From: an uncultured Chryseobacterium sp.
GTDB taxonomy: Bacteria; Bacteroidota; Bacteroidia; Flavobacteriales; Weeksellaceae
Length of the DNA stretch: 64,000 nt
Assembly (NCBI GenBank): GCA_913776245.1
Contig: CAJYLO010000026.1
Span: 1 to 64,000, forward strand
Reading direction: 5' to 3'
Shown: positions 8,937-17,337 of the stretch, one piece after another
Layout: each line of letters opens with the position of its first letter
Position numbering within the stretch: position 1 is the stretch's first letter
Program-made: the position numbers and the translations under genes
Notes under the pieces: model-generated
What the model was told of the DNA's origin: nothing
Seen by the model: the letters and a program-made list of their open reading frames with translations, nothing else
Database searches by the model: none

Positions 8937-9308
8937 TTATTTGTCCCAGTCCAGCGCACCTCTTTTCCAAACATAGAAAAAAGCCACAAAGAAAATGGCA
9001 ACAAAAGTGAGAACTGCCAGGAATCCCTGCATTCCAAATTCTCTGAAATTTACTGCATAAGGGTAGAAGAATACAATTTCGATATCGAATAGTACGAACA
9101 ATACCGCAGTTAGGAAATATTTGATGGAGAATGGCGTTCTGGCATTTCCCTCCACAGGAATACCGCATTCCCAGCTGGAGTTTTTAACGGAATTTCCTTT
9201 CTTCTGTTTAGGTCCCAGGTAATGAGCGCCCAAGAGAGAAATGGCTACGAATCCAAGACCAACGGCAGCCTGGATCAGTATCGGAATATAATTTTCAGGT
9301 AAATTCAT
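8937..9308 (-). CDS. nuoA: NADH-quinone oxidoreductase subunit A
   Basis: This 123-residue protein has three predicted helices and the NuoA/ND3 signatures SSWECGIPVEGNARTPFSIKYFL (the loop carrying the ND3-type cysteine) and VLFDIEIVFFYPYAV. It is the first gene of the operon and has a -7 promoter box about 20 nt upstream. The order nuoA, B, C, D, E, F, (insert), G, H, I, J, K is standard for the family apart from the inserted gene. Confidence 0.96.
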   Translation of the reverse strand: MNLPENYIPILIQAAVGLGFVAISLLGAHYLGPKQKKGNSVKNSSWECGIPVEGNARTPFSIKYFLTAVLFVLFDIEIVFFYPYAVNFREFGMQGFLAVLTFVAIFFVAFFYVWKRGALDWDK

Positions 9309-9328
9309 AAAGTCTAAATTTAACTATG

Positions 9329-9336
9329 CAAAAATA
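9329..9336 (-). promoter_or_regulatory. Candidate -7 box (TATTTTTG) of the nuo operon
   Basis: On the minus strand TATTTTTG matches the Bacteroidota -7 consensus TAnnTTTG and lies 20 nt upstream of the nuoA ATG. No convincing -33 TTTG partner is seen at the right spacing, so this rests on the -7 match and on position alone. Confidence 0.5.
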
Positions 9337-9425
9337 CTAAATAAAGATTTAATATATTAAATTATCGGCCTTGCGAAAAGAAGAGAAGAGTCTGTTTTGC
9401 TAAATTTAGAATAATTATAAATAAG

Positions 9426-9614
9426 TCATTGCTTCTGTTTCTTTCCGGTTTTTCTGAGAACCAGATACGCAATGTACGCAATGTAGAGAAATAAGACGCT
9501 GGCAAACAAGATGTTGATTAAAGTGTCTGTTCGTTCATCCTTAATAGGATTGATAAAATTGTACAGCACAAAGATGATGATCAGAATGCCGTAGATGATT
9601 AATTGCTTTTTCAC
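9426..9614 (-). CDS. Small two-helix membrane protein, unknown function
   Basis: This 62-residue frame begins MKKQLIIYGILIIIFVLYNF and has a second hydrophobic helix (ILFASVLFLYIAYIAYLVL) and a basic tail (RKTGKKQKQ). This is a plausible inner-membrane hairpin protein. It lies between the nuo promoter and the GNAT gene. I do not recognise a family. Codon use and the strong helix pattern support a real gene, but it is short. Confidence 0.6.
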   Translation of the reverse strand: MKKQLIIYGILIIIFVLYNFINPIKDERTDTLINILFASVLFLYIAYIAYLVLRKTGKKQKQ

Positions 9615-9680
9615 TTCTGCTCGATTGATTGTTGATTTAATAAATCAGGTGTTAAAATTAGTTAAACGAATGTTTAAAAA

Positions 9681-10811
9681 TCAATCCCTGATTTCCATGG
9701 CGTAAGTTCTTCTTCTCTTATGATTCACGGGATTATAATCCTGCCACAGCACCTGTACGCTTTTGTTTTCTTCCAGTTCCGGATTGGTTTCTGTAAACTT
9801 AATTCCCATTTTGCGGAAACGTTCAAAAATTTCTTTGAATATAATTGCTGTAACGCCTCGCCGCTGATATTCCGGGTGAATCCCTATCAGATAAAAATTG
9901 GCGCGGTCATTTTTCTTCCCGGCCTGTAGAAAATGCCACCAGCCAAAAGGGAAAAGCTTGCCCTTCGACTTCTGAAGTGCCTTAGAATAGGAAGGCATCG
10001 TGATGGCAAACGAAATTAATTCATCGTTATCGTCAGTGATGCAGATGATGTAATTTTTGTCAATAAAGGGAAAGTATTTTTCCTTGTATGTTTTGATCTG
10101 TTCCCCGGAAATTGGCGTGTAAGTGGAGAGGTGTTTGTAGGTCTCATCCAGAAGCTTGAACATGGGCTCTACCAAAGGCAGAATTTCCTGTTTTGATTTA
10201 AAATTGAGAACTTTAAGCTTATACTTTTCGGCAATCAAAGAACTGAACTTGACCACCTTTTCCGGCAATACTTCCGGGAAATTGATTTCAAATTCTACCC
10301 ATTCTTTTTCTTTGGTCAGGCCAAGATTTTCAATATGTCTGGGATAATACTCGAAATTATACAGTCCGATCATCGTTGCCAGCTTGTCAAATCCCATGGT
10401 AAGCATCCCTGCTTTATCCAGATTGGTAAATCCCATCGGACCTTCAATTTTATGAATCTGATGCTCCCTGGCAAATTTTATGGCCTGATCTATCAGCGCC
10501 TTTGATACGCTCTCGTCATCAATAAAATCGAGCCATCCAAATCTCACTTTGCTGATTCCCAATTCTTTTTCTTCTTTGTGGTTGATCATTAACGCAATTC
10601 TTCCGGCGATCTTATTGTTTTTGTAAGCCAGAAATTGTTGCGTTTCTGAGTAGGAAAGAGCGGGATTCTGTTCTTTCTTCCAGATATTTTTTTCTTCGTT
10701 GATTAATGGCGGAACGTAATTGGGATTGTCCCGGTATAATTCCATGGGAAACCTGATGAAGTCGTTGAGTTCCGATTCTGTCGAGACTTGCTTTATAATG
10801 ACATTTTCCAT
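9681..10811 (-). CDS. GNAT-type N-acetyltransferase-like protein
   Basis: Starting at the ATG at 10809-10811 (MENVIIKQVSTESELNDFIRFP) it encodes 376 residues. The upstream extension to 10901 has no family support and would cross the promoter box. The C-terminal half has a GNAT-like acyl-CoA loop (FYLIGIHPEYQRRGVTAIIF, R/QxxGx type). The N-terminal segment LYRDNPNYVPPLINEEKNIW is typical of a large Bacteroidota family related to E. coli YghO. The substrate is unknown. It is divergent from the zinc peptidase gene. Confidence 0.8.
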   Translation of the reverse strand: MENVIIKQVSTESELNDFIRFPMELYRDNPNYVPPLINEEKNIWKKEQNPALSYSETQQFLAYKNNKIAGRIALMINHKEEKELGISKVRFGWLDFIDDESVSKALIDQAIKFAREHQIHKIEGPMGFTNLDKAGMLTMGFDKLATMIGLYNFEYYPRHIENLGLTKEKEWVEFEINFPEVLPEKVVKFSSLIAEKYKLKVLNFKSKQEILPLVEPMFKLLDETYKHLSTYTPISGEQIKTYKEKYFPFIDKNYIICITDDNDELISFAITMPSYSKALQKSKGKLFPFGWWHFLQAGKKNDRANFYLIGIHPEYQRRGVTAIIFKEIFERFRKMGIKFTETNPELEENKSVQVLWQDYNPVNHKRRRTYAMEIRD

Positions 10812-10830
10812 AATCTTGCGTATCAAAAAG

Positions 10831-10838
10831 CAAAGATA
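10831..10838 (-). promoter_or_regulatory. Candidate -7 box (TATCTTTG) of the GNAT gene
   Basis: The minus-strand TATCTTTG fits TAnnTTTG and lies 19 nt upstream of the chosen ATG at 10811, which supports the shorter GNAT start. Confidence 0.5.
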
Positions 10839-10912
10839 AGTTATAGGTGAAAAATACCAATGCTTTGGCATGCTTTTTACAACTATTTTCGCAAAACGCA
10901 ATCAAAAACTAT

Positions 10913-11596
10913 ATGTATTATCTAATTATTGGAGCTATCTTTCTGATCAGTATGTTTGTCCAGAGCAGGCTCCGTTCCAAGTTCGAATATTATTCCAATG
11001 TTCATCTCCGCAACGGCATGTCCGGGAAAGAGGTGGCAGAAAAAATGTTGCGGGATAATGGGATAAGTGATGTTCAGGTGATTTCCGTACCAGGTCAGCT
11101 GACCGATCATTATAATCCTGAAAATAAAACCGTCAATCTGTCAGAAGCGGTTTATATGCAGAGAAATGCGGCAGCGGCAGCAGTTGCGGCGCATGAATGT
11201 GGTCATGCTGTGCAGCATGCCGTAGGCTATTCTATGCTGAAATTCCGGTCCACAATGGTTCCGATTGTCAATATAAGTTCCCGTTTACTGCAATTCGTGC
11301 TGATGGGAGGGATTCTTGTAATGGCAATGAGCGGAAATAAGACGATTCTTGCACTAGGTGTTGTTCTATTTGCGATTACGACGCTGTTTGCACTTATCAC
11401 ATTACCTGTAGAATACGATGCCAGCAACCGTGCATTGAAATGGCTGAAATCCACGCGTACAGTTACAGCGGAAGAATATGAAGGCGCAGAAGATTCCCTG
11501 AAATGGGCAGCAAGAACTTATGTGGTAGCAGCTTTGGGCTCACTGGCACAATTGATTTACTTCGCCTCACTACTATCAGGGAACAGAAGAGATTAG
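10913..11596 (+). CDS. Neutral zinc metallopeptidase, YugP-like membrane protein
   Basis: The chosen start (MYYLIIGAIFLISMFVQSRL) gives 227 residues. The ATG at 10847 adds a segment that overlaps the divergent promoter. The zinc-binding HExxH motif is in AAHECGHAVQHAVGYS, and the protein has an N-terminal helix plus two or three further membrane helices (LLQFVLMGGILVMAMSG; FAITTLFALITL). The C-terminal glutamate region EYDASNRALKWL is also typical of Zn_peptidase_2 (YugP). It is likely an inner-membrane protease of unknown substrate. It ends 2 nt before the convergent yigZ-like gene. Confidence 0.88.
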   Translation: MYYLIIGAIFLISMFVQSRLRSKFEYYSNVHLRNGMSGKEVAEKMLRDNGISDVQVISVPGQLTDHYNPENKTVNLSEAVYMQRNAAAAAVAAHECGHAVQHAVGYSMLKFRSTMVPIVNISSRLLQFVLMGGILVMAMSGNKTILALGVVLFAITTLFALITLPVEYDASNRALKWLKSTRTVTAEEYEGAEDSLKWAARTYVVAALGSLAQLIYFASLLSGNRRD

Positions 11597-11598
11597 AT

Positions 11599-12195
11599 TC
11601 AATCGATATGATATTCCAAAGGCATCTCAGACAATTCGTTTGAGATGTTTTCTTTTTGAGACATTTTAATATTTGCGGAGATGATGCAATTTTCCTGAGC
11701 ATCGAAGCTGAGGATTTTTGCATCATATTTATTAAGAATTGTGAAAATAATGTTTTGTTGAGAAAATTTAAACCTGATTTCGATTTCGCTCTCCAGTTCT
11801 TTTGTGATAATTTCTGCATCGGCGAGGGTGAGCTTTGCAGATTCTTTGTAGGCTTTCACCAGTCCTCCAACTCCCAGCTTGGTGCCGCCATAATACCTCA
11901 CAACGATTAGTAAAACATTGGAGATGTCATGCGCCAGAAGCTGATTGTAAATTGGCAGTCCCGCGCTTCCCGATGGTTCGCCATCGTCATTGGCTCTGTA
12001 GTTTTCGCCGTTAATGCCAAGCCGGTAAGCGTAACAGTGGTGTGTGGCCTTAGGATGGATTTCCCGTAAAAGATGCAACTGATTCTTAACCTCAGACTCA
12101 GAATTTACAGGATAAGCGAAACCGATAAATTTGCTGCCTTTTTCTTTAAGCAACACATCCTCGATTTTATTTTTTAAAGTTTGGAATTCAAACAT
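11599..12195 (-). CDS. YigZ/IMPACT family protein
   Basis: This 198-residue protein has the UPF0029/IMPACT core: KGSKFIGFAYPV, HHCYAYRLGINGENYRANDDGEPSGSAGLPI and VLLIVVRYYGGTKLGVGGLV, followed by the DUF1949-type C-terminal domain. Homologues in E. coli (YigZ) and eukaryotes (IMPACT) are linked to translation or stress control, but the biochemical role is not firmly known. A promoter-like -7 box lies 4 nt upstream of its ATG, so its mRNA may be nearly leaderless. Confidence 0.92.
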   Translation of the reverse strand: MFEFQTLKNKIEDVLLKEKGSKFIGFAYPVNSESEVKNQLHLLREIHPKATHHCYAYRLGINGENYRANDDGEPSGSAGLPIYNQLLAHDISNVLLIVVRYYGGTKLGVGGLVKAYKESAKLTLADAEIITKELESEIEIRFKFSQQNIIFTILNKYDAKILSFDAQENCIISANIKMSQKENISNELSEMPLEYHID

Positions 12196-12199
12196 CCTG

Positions 12200-12207
12200 C
12201 AAAAATA
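12200..12207 (-). promoter_or_regulatory. Candidate -7 box (TATTTTTG) abutting the yigZ-like start
   Basis: The minus-strand TATTTTTG matches TAnnTTTG. Only 4 nt separate it from the ATG at 12193-12195, implying a leaderless or near-leaderless transcript if it is used. Confidence 0.45.
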
Positions 12208-12341
12208 AAGAATCTACATTTAACATTTATGAGCATACGTATAGTAGTTTTACTTAAGTTAATCAATTTTTATAAAGTTGATATTCGATGATTTTAACAG
12301 AAAATCAGAAAGAAATAAAATCTCAACAATTAATTTTTACG

Positions 12342-12349
12342 TAATTTTG
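12342..12349 (+). promoter_or_regulatory. Candidate -7 box (TAATTTTG) of the ketoacyl synthase gene
   Basis: TAATTTTG matches TAnnTTTG 22 nt upstream of the ATG at 12372. No clear -33 TTTG was found. Confidence 0.45.
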
Positions 12350-12371
12350 CATTTAAAATTTTTTAAAATCA

Positions 12372-13451
12372 ATGCCTAATACAGTAATCATTGGCTCCGG
12401 AAGTTATGTTCCGGAAAACGAAATAGACGGTTCTCACTTTTCAGAGGCTGTTTTCTATGACGATAACAATCAATTGATTGAAAAACCAACTGGGGAAATC
12501 ATTCAGAAGTTTGTAGACATTACGGAAATTGAAAAAAGACGGTATGCAAGTCCCGAGGATTTTAATTCGGATCTGGGTTACCGTGCGGCTCTGGAAGCTA
12601 TTGAGGATGCCGGCATTGATAAAGAAGATATTGATTACATCATTTATGCTACCAACTTTGGAGAGGTGGATGTGAATGGAATTCCGAATTTTATGCCATC
12701 TCTGTCAGCAAGATTGAAAGGAAAACTTGGTATCAAAAGAAGAGACTGTATCAATTATGATATGATTTTCGGATGTCCGGGTTGGGTGGAATCATTGATT
12801 CTAGCAGACACCATGATCAAGGCAGGTAAAGCTAAAACCATTTTGGTAGTGGGTGGTGAGACGCTGAGCAGAGTGACAGATCCTTACGACAGAAATAAAA
12901 TGATTTTTGCCGATGGTGCAGGCGCCGTAGTCGTTACAGCGACTGAAGATTCTACAGTTGGCGTTTTGGCAGATAGAACGCTCTGCGACAATGGTGAGGA
13001 ACTTTGCTATCTGGAAAACGGACCATCACTGAACCTGGACCACGATCAAAGTCAGCTCTTTATCCGCATGCGTGGAAGAAAAATTTACGAATATGCCCTT
13101 AAAAATGTGCCGGATTCCATCAAAGCAACCATAGAGAAGGCAAATCTGGACATTGCTGATATCAGTAAAGTGCTGATTCATCAGGCTAATGCTAAGATGG
13201 ATTACGCAATGATCGGAAGACTCTTCAAGCTTTATGGACAGAAAGAGTATGACCACGCCATTTCCCCGATGACCATTCAGCAGTTTGGAAATTCATCCGT
13301 GGCCACGGTTCCGACTTTATTTGATTTAATCCGTAAAGGTAAAATGGAAGGCCAGTCATTCACCCCGGGTTCACATATTTTGTTCACCTCAGTAGGAGCG
13401 GGGATGAATATCAATTGCGTGGTCTACAAATTTCCGGAGGGGAAAATATAG
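12372..13451 (+). CDS. 3-oxoacyl-ACP synthase III family (FabH-like ketoacyl synthase)
   Basis: This 359-residue thiolase-fold protein has the complete Cys-His-Asn triad: C135 in MIFGCPGWVES, H270 in VLIHQANAKM and N307 in QFGNSSVATVPTL. It condenses an acyl-CoA starter with malonyl-ACP or a similar extender, either to initiate fatty acid synthesis or in a secondary pathway. The insertion-rich N-terminus (DNNQLIEKPTGEIIQKF) differs from housekeeping FabH, and no other fab genes are near. It may therefore be a paralogue, so I leave the symbol blank. It is followed by a membrane phosphoesterase on the same strand. Confidence 0.88.
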   Translation: MPNTVIIGSGSYVPENEIDGSHFSEAVFYDDNNQLIEKPTGEIIQKFVDITEIEKRRYASPEDFNSDLGYRAALEAIEDAGIDKEDIDYIIYATNFGEVDVNGIPNFMPSLSARLKGKLGIKRRDCINYDMIFGCPGWVESLILADTMIKAGKAKTILVVGGETLSRVTDPYDRNKMIFADGAGAVVVTATEDSTVGVLADRTLCDNGEELCYLENGPSLNLDHDQSQLFIRMRGRKIYEYALKNVPDSIKATIEKANLDIADISKVLIHQANAKMDYAMIGRLFKLYGQKEYDHAISPMTIQQFGNSSVATVPTLFDLIRKGKMEGQSFTPGSHILFTSVGAGMNINCVVYKFPEGKI

Positions 13452-13535
13452 CCCATTAAAAGTAAAATTAATTTAAGAACGTTGATATGACAGAAGGAAT
13501 AAATTCATTTGTTCCTTTTGTTATTTTATAAGACT

Positions 13536-14741
13536 ATGCAAAAAACGATAATTTTTCTACTCGGTGTTTTTTTGGTTTTGGAAGTGTATGTTTATCAGGC
13601 TTTTAAAACGGTTTTTACCAGTCAAAACGGAAAGTTGGTTTATTGGATTCCTACGGTGCTGGTATATGCCTTTCTTTTTTACTCCATTCTGACATTTGAC
13701 CGCGGATCACATAAATATCTGAATCTGCAGATCGTATTTTCGGTAATCCTTATTTTTGTTTTGCCCAAATTACTCGTGGCAGTTTTTCTGCTCATTGAGG
13801 ATGTGGCGAGATTACTCAATTTTGGATTTAATTATGTCACCAAGGAAAATACTGATTATCCTTCCAGAAGAAAATTTATCAGCTTAGTAGGCTTGGGCTC
13901 CGGCGCTATTCTGGCCGCTGCCGTTCTGGATGGAATTATTTTCGGGAAGTACCGGCACAGAGCCAGGATTGTCAAGTTAAAACTCAAAAATCTTCCTGAA
14001 AGTTTTAAAGGTTATAAAATTGTCCAGATATCGGACGTACACAGCGGTAGTTTTCAGAATCCTAAGAATCTTCAGCACGCTATTGATCTGATGAATGAGC
14101 AGGATGTAGATTTGGTTCTTTTTACTGGTGATATGGTGAATAATTATGCCGATGAATTCTTGCCATTCATCGATTTGTTTTCCCAGATCAGGAGTAAGGA
14201 CGGAAAATTTGCCGTTCTCGGAAATCACGATTACGGAGAGTATGGTGTATGGAAAAGCATTGAGGAAAGAAAAAATAATATTCCGAAACTCATAGAACAC
14301 GAAAAGAAGGCAGGCTTCGAAATGCTTCGAAATGAGCATCGCGTGATAGAAAAAAATGGTGAAAAACTTTACATTCTTGGCGTGGAAAACTGGGGGATTC
14401 CGCCATTTCCTCAGTTCGGAGATTTGGACAAGGCCGCTAAAGGTGTTCCCGCAGAAGCTGCAAAGATCCTCATGTCGCACGATCCGTCTCACTTTGATGC
14501 GGTGGTAAAGAAACACCCCAAAAACGTACAGCTCACGCTCTCCGGCCACACGCACGGCATGCAGTTCGGTATCGATCTTAAAAATTTCCGCTGGTCTCCT
14601 GTGAAATACAAGTACCCAAAATGGGCGGATCTTTACGAAAGTGAAGGAAAATATCTTTATGTCAACCGCGGATTTGGTGTCATTGGCTATCCAGGCAGAG
14701 TCGGTATTTTGCCGGAAATCACCGTGTTTGAATTAATTTAA
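13536..14741 (+). CDS. Membrane-anchored metallophosphoesterase (calcineurin-like)
   Basis: The start at MQKTIIFLLGVFLVLEVYVY gives 401 residues. Four N-terminal membrane segments are followed by the metallophosphoesterase motifs QISDVHSGSF (DxH), LFTGDMVNNY (GDxxx), AVLGNHDYGEYG (GNHD) and LTLSGHTHGMQFG (GHTH). This architecture is seen in YkuE/YaeI-type enzymes that act on phospholipid-linked or nucleotide substrates at the membrane. The true substrate is unknown. It is followed by a good hairpin terminator at 14935-14959. Confidence 0.9.
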   Translation: MQKTIIFLLGVFLVLEVYVYQAFKTVFTSQNGKLVYWIPTVLVYAFLFYSILTFDRGSHKYLNLQIVFSVILIFVLPKLLVAVFLLIEDVARLLNFGFNYVTKENTDYPSRRKFISLVGLGSGAILAAAVLDGIIFGKYRHRARIVKLKLKNLPESFKGYKIVQISDVHSGSFQNPKNLQHAIDLMNEQDVDLVLFTGDMVNNYADEFLPFIDLFSQIRSKDGKFAVLGNHDYGEYGVWKSIEERKNNIPKLIEHEKKAGFEMLRNEHRVIEKNGEKLYILGVENWGIPPFPQFGDLDKAAKGVPAEAAKILMSHDPSHFDAVVKKHPKNVQLTLSGHTHGMQFGIDLKNFRWSPVKYKYPKWADLYESEGKYLYVNRGFGVIGYPGRVGILPEITVFELI

Positions 14742-14934
14742 TCTCGTTTGTTATTGAAATTTTTCGGATCAATAATCGTATTTCGTCTGAACTAGCCTAA
14801 TACAATATGAACTTAAGTTCGTTTTTTTATTAGATGTGATTGTATTTACATTTCCTGATAAGCACTTGGTCCGGACTTTTTTTGAAAAATTTGGGAGTTT
14901 TTAAGAATAGAAACTAAAGCTTTATTAAAACGTA

Positions 14935-14959
14935 AAAAGACGGTTACTAAGCGTCTTTT
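14935..14959. terminator. Bidirectional intrinsic terminator between phosphoesterase gene and coaD
   Basis: AAAAGACG pairs with CGTCTTTT across a 9-nt loop. The A and T flanks allow termination from both sides, for the plus-strand phosphoesterase gene and the convergent coaD. The preceding 14742-14934 holds no gene. It contains a perfect palindrome GAACTTAAGTTC at 14809-14820. Confidence 0.75.
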
Positions 14960-14982
14960 GTTTTATTAGGATCTATATAACC

Positions 14983-15444
14983 TCACACTCTCACAGCATC
15001 CGGAACCATGATCTCATAATTCCCGCCATAGGAAATGATTTCTCTGACGATACTACTGCTGATGTAAGATTTCCCGGACGACGTCAAAAGGAAAATAGTT
15101 TCAACGGTGTTATCCCTGGTCAAAGCTCTGTTGGTCTGTGCAATTGACTTTTCAAATTCGAAATCGGCTGGATTTCTGAGTCCTCTCAAAATGAAATTCA
15201 CATTTTTGCTTTTACAATAATCGATGGTCAGACCTTCGAAATCATCCACTTCAACGTTCGGGAATTTTTCAAAAGTTTTTTTGATGAACTCTTTTCGTTG
15301 TTCAAGTGAGAACATGTATTTTTTCTGAGAATTCTTTCCGATGGCGATGATGATCTTGTCAAATAACGGCACTGCGCGTTCCACAATATCATAATGACCA
15401 AGCGTTATCGGATCAAATGATCCCGGAAAAACAGCAATCTTCAT
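14983..15444 (-). CDS. coaD: Phosphopantetheine adenylyltransferase
   Basis: This 153-residue protein begins with the nucleotidyltransferase motif AVFPGSFDPITLGHYDI (the T/HxGH active site). It also has RGLRNPADFEFE and the ISSSIVRE motif near the C-terminus. CoaD transfers AMP to 4'-phosphopantetheine, the fourth step of coenzyme A synthesis. It lies downstream of ddl on the same strand, separated by a 67-nt spacer holding a hairpin. Confidence 0.97.
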   Translation of the reverse strand: MKIAVFPGSFDPITLGHYDIVERAVPLFDKIIIAIGKNSQKKYMFSLEQRKEFIKKTFEKFPNVEVDDFEGLTIDYCKSKNVNFILRGLRNPADFEFEKSIAQTNRALTRDNTVETIFLLTSSGKSYISSSIVREIISYGGNYEIMVPDAVRV

Positions 15445-15469
15445 AGAATGTTACAATTTTAGATTATGA

Positions 15470-15498
15470 ATTTTAGATTTGTCAGATCAATCTAAAAT
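15470..15498. other. Inverted repeat between ddl and coaD
   Basis: ATTTTAGATT (15470-15479) pairs perfectly with AATCTAAAAT (15489-15498) across a 9-nt loop. It could be a weak terminator or processing site within the ddl-coaD transcript. Confidence 0.55.
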
Positions 15499-15511
15499 CT
15501 ATCATTTATAA

Positions 15512-16495
15512 TTATTTTTTAAGTGCTTTTTCCACTTCGTTACCGCACAGGTCCCTGATCGAAATGCCGTATATCTTTGCCTGCTGGGGCAGAATGCTGG
15601 CCGGCGAAAATCCCGGATTGGTATTCATTTCCAGCAAGTGAGGAATACCATTCACGATAATAAATTCCGAGCGTGAAAAACCGCTCATCCCCAGGGATTT
15701 ATAAGCTTTTATGGATATTTCTTCCACTTTCTTTCTGGTTTCTTCATCAATTCTGGCCGGTGTGATTTCCTGGGAGGCTCCTTCATACTTTGCCTCGTAA
15801 TCAAAAAATTCTTTGTCGGGCACAATTTCCGTAATTCCCAAAACGATCACTTCATTGCGATAGTCCAGTACACCTACGGAAACTTCCATGCCATTCAGCG
15901 CACTTTCGATCAGTATTTCATCATCTTCCCGGTAAGCGATCCGGATGGCGGCCTCCAGCTCGCTTTTATCTTTAACTTTAGTAATTCCAAGGGAAGATCC
16001 GCTTTGATTAGGCTTAACAAAAACCGGAAGACCTAATTTTTCAACGATATCATCATCCGAAATTTCCTCACCTTTCCTTAAATAAATGCTTTTTGCTGAT
16101 GGAATTCCATATTTGGACAAAACCGCTAATGTATCTTTTTTATTGAATGTTAGCGCACTCTGGTAAAAATCGCAGCCTGTGTATTGTTGGCCTACAGCGT
16201 CCCAGTAAGCCTGCATCATTCCGTTTTCGCCCGGTGTTCCGTGGATGATGTTAAAGCAGACATCGAAGTAGAGCATATCGCCATCGCCTAAATTCACTGA
16301 GAAATCAGCTTTATTGATAAATTTCTTTTTATCATTTTTGTCAAGGAGATACCATTCGTCTTTCAGGATAATAACTTTGTAAACTTCATAAAGATCACAA
16401 TCCAGTGAATCGAAAATCAGTTGTCCGCTTTTTAAAGAAACCTTGTATTCATCAGAATAACCGCCCATTACAACGGCCACGTTTTTTTTGCTCAT
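15512..16495 (-). CDS. ddl: D-alanine--D-alanine ligase
   Basis: This 327-residue ATP-grasp enzyme shows VAVVMGGYSDEYKVSLKSG at the N-terminus, PVFVKPNQSGSSLGITKV in the ATP-binding region, and the C-terminal catalytic stretch FSRSEFIIVNGIPHLLEMNTNPGFS. It makes D-Ala-D-Ala for peptidoglycan. It is intact and of usual length. It has a -7 box upstream and coaD downstream. Confidence 0.96.
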   Translation of the reverse strand: MSKKNVAVVMGGYSDEYKVSLKSGQLIFDSLDCDLYEVYKVIILKDEWYLLDKNDKKKFINKADFSVNLGDGDMLYFDVCFNIIHGTPGENGMMQAYWDAVGQQYTGCDFYQSALTFNKKDTLAVLSKYGIPSAKSIYLRKGEEISDDDIVEKLGLPVFVKPNQSGSSLGITKVKDKSELEAAIRIAYREDDEILIESALNGMEVSVGVLDYRNEVIVLGITEIVPDKEFFDYEAKYEGASQEITPARIDEETRKKVEEISIKAYKSLGMSGFSRSEFIIVNGIPHLLEMNTNPGFSPASILPQQAKIYGISIRDLCGNEVEKALKK

Positions 16496-16514
16496 TTCAG
16501 AAAAATATTGAAAA

Positions 16515-16522
16515 CAAATGTA
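16515..16522 (-). promoter_or_regulatory. Candidate -7 box (TACATTTG) of ddl
   Basis: The minus-strand TACATTTG fits TAnnTTTG and ends 20 nt upstream of the ddl ATG. Confidence 0.5.
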
Positions 16523-16856
16523 GAGATTTTATAAAAAAATAAGATGTTAATTTCTGAAAATTTTGAAAACGGAATTTATGAGTGAATTACCGATACAAAG
16601 GCACAAAATTGTTTAGGTCTGTTGTACAGTGTTCTATGCACGAACTTAAATTAACGTGAGTTCGATGTAATCAATTTACAAATTGACTGATAATCAATTT
16701 ATTGTATTTTATAAATTGCGTCGGGCTTCAGCCCGATGTATAAATTTAGAGGTTAAAGTAGGCTTTAGCCAAAATTTAAGCTAGGTTTTTTCTGGTGCCT
16801 TAAAACGTTGCAGTAAGTAAAAAAATCTAGTGTTTTTGTGTTTAACGGTTTTGTAA
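16523..16856. other. Intergenic region with REP-like hairpins
   Basis: No coding frame is supported. At 16721-16736 TCGGGCT and AGCCCGA form a 7-bp stem with a 2-nt loop. At 16761-16770 GGCTTTAGCC forms a second small hairpin. The pairing of such 'GGCTTCAGCC/GGCTTTAGCC' hairpins about 30 nt apart resembles REP-type elements mobilised by Y1 transposases (RAYT). No transposase is present here. The rest is AT-rich with no recognisable feature. Confidence 0.5.
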
Positions 16857-17222
16857 TTAATAAAAAAACAATTTCAAATAAGGCCAATAGATCAAGGTGC
16901 CAACGCAAATCGAAGAAATGGTCGCCAACATCACAGCACCACCAGCCAAATCCTTAATAATCCCGATTCCAGGATCAAACTCAGGCTGAATGTAATCGCA
17001 TATTTTCTCAACACAAGTGTTCAAAGCTTCTGTTGTCAAAACAAAAAAGCAACAAAGAAGAATCAAAGCTGTTTCTATACTGGAAAGTCCAAAAAAAGCG
17101 ATCAGAAAAAGATTAATTATCAATCCTGAAATATGAAACTGAAAATTTCTTTCGTTTCTCAAAATCCAAATAATTCCTCGGAAAGTAAACTGAACACTTT
17201 TATGAAATGGCGGTTTTTTCAT
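16857..17222 (-). CDS. Diacylglycerol/undecaprenol kinase family protein
   Basis: This 121-residue membrane protein has three helices. It carries the DgkA-family active-site region TTEALNTCVEKICDYI with its conserved glutamates and asparagine, followed by KDLAGGAVMLATISS. Family members phosphorylate diacylglycerol (proteobacterial DgkA) or undecaprenol (Gram-positive DgkB-like/UdpK). The lipid substrate cannot be told from sequence. It is divergent from dnaN, with a -7 box 14 nt upstream. Confidence 0.88.
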   Translation of the reverse strand: MKKPPFHKSVQFTFRGIIWILRNERNFQFHISGLIINLFLIAFFGLSSIETALILLCCFFVLTTEALNTCVEKICDYIQPEFDPGIGIIKDLAGGAVMLATISSICVGTLIYWPYLKLFFY

Positions 17223-17236
17223 TGTAATAATAACAA

Positions 17237-17244
17237 CAAAGATA
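17237..17244 (-). promoter_or_regulatory. Candidate -7 box (TATCTTTG) of the kinase gene
   Basis: The minus-strand TATCTTTG is a match to TAnnTTTG, 14 nt upstream of the ATG at 17222. Confidence 0.5.
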
Positions 17245-17306
17245 GATTATTATCATAATTGTTAATAACTAAATAAAATCAACTTTTCCAATCGAATCGG
17301 AATCAT

Positions 17307-17314
17307 TATATTTG
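17307..17314 (+). promoter_or_regulatory. Candidate -7 box (TATATTTG) of dnaN
   Basis: TATATTTG matches TAnnTTTG, 23 nt upstream of the dnaN ATG at 17338. It is in a divergent arrangement with the minus-strand box at 17237-17244. Confidence 0.5.
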
Positions 17315-17337
17315 TGGAATTGAAATAAATACACTTT

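Noticed and set aside
9309..9425. Possible tRNA between nuoA and the small membrane gene
   Set aside because: No clover-leaf or T-loop pattern was found by eye; it is AT-rich promoter DNA.
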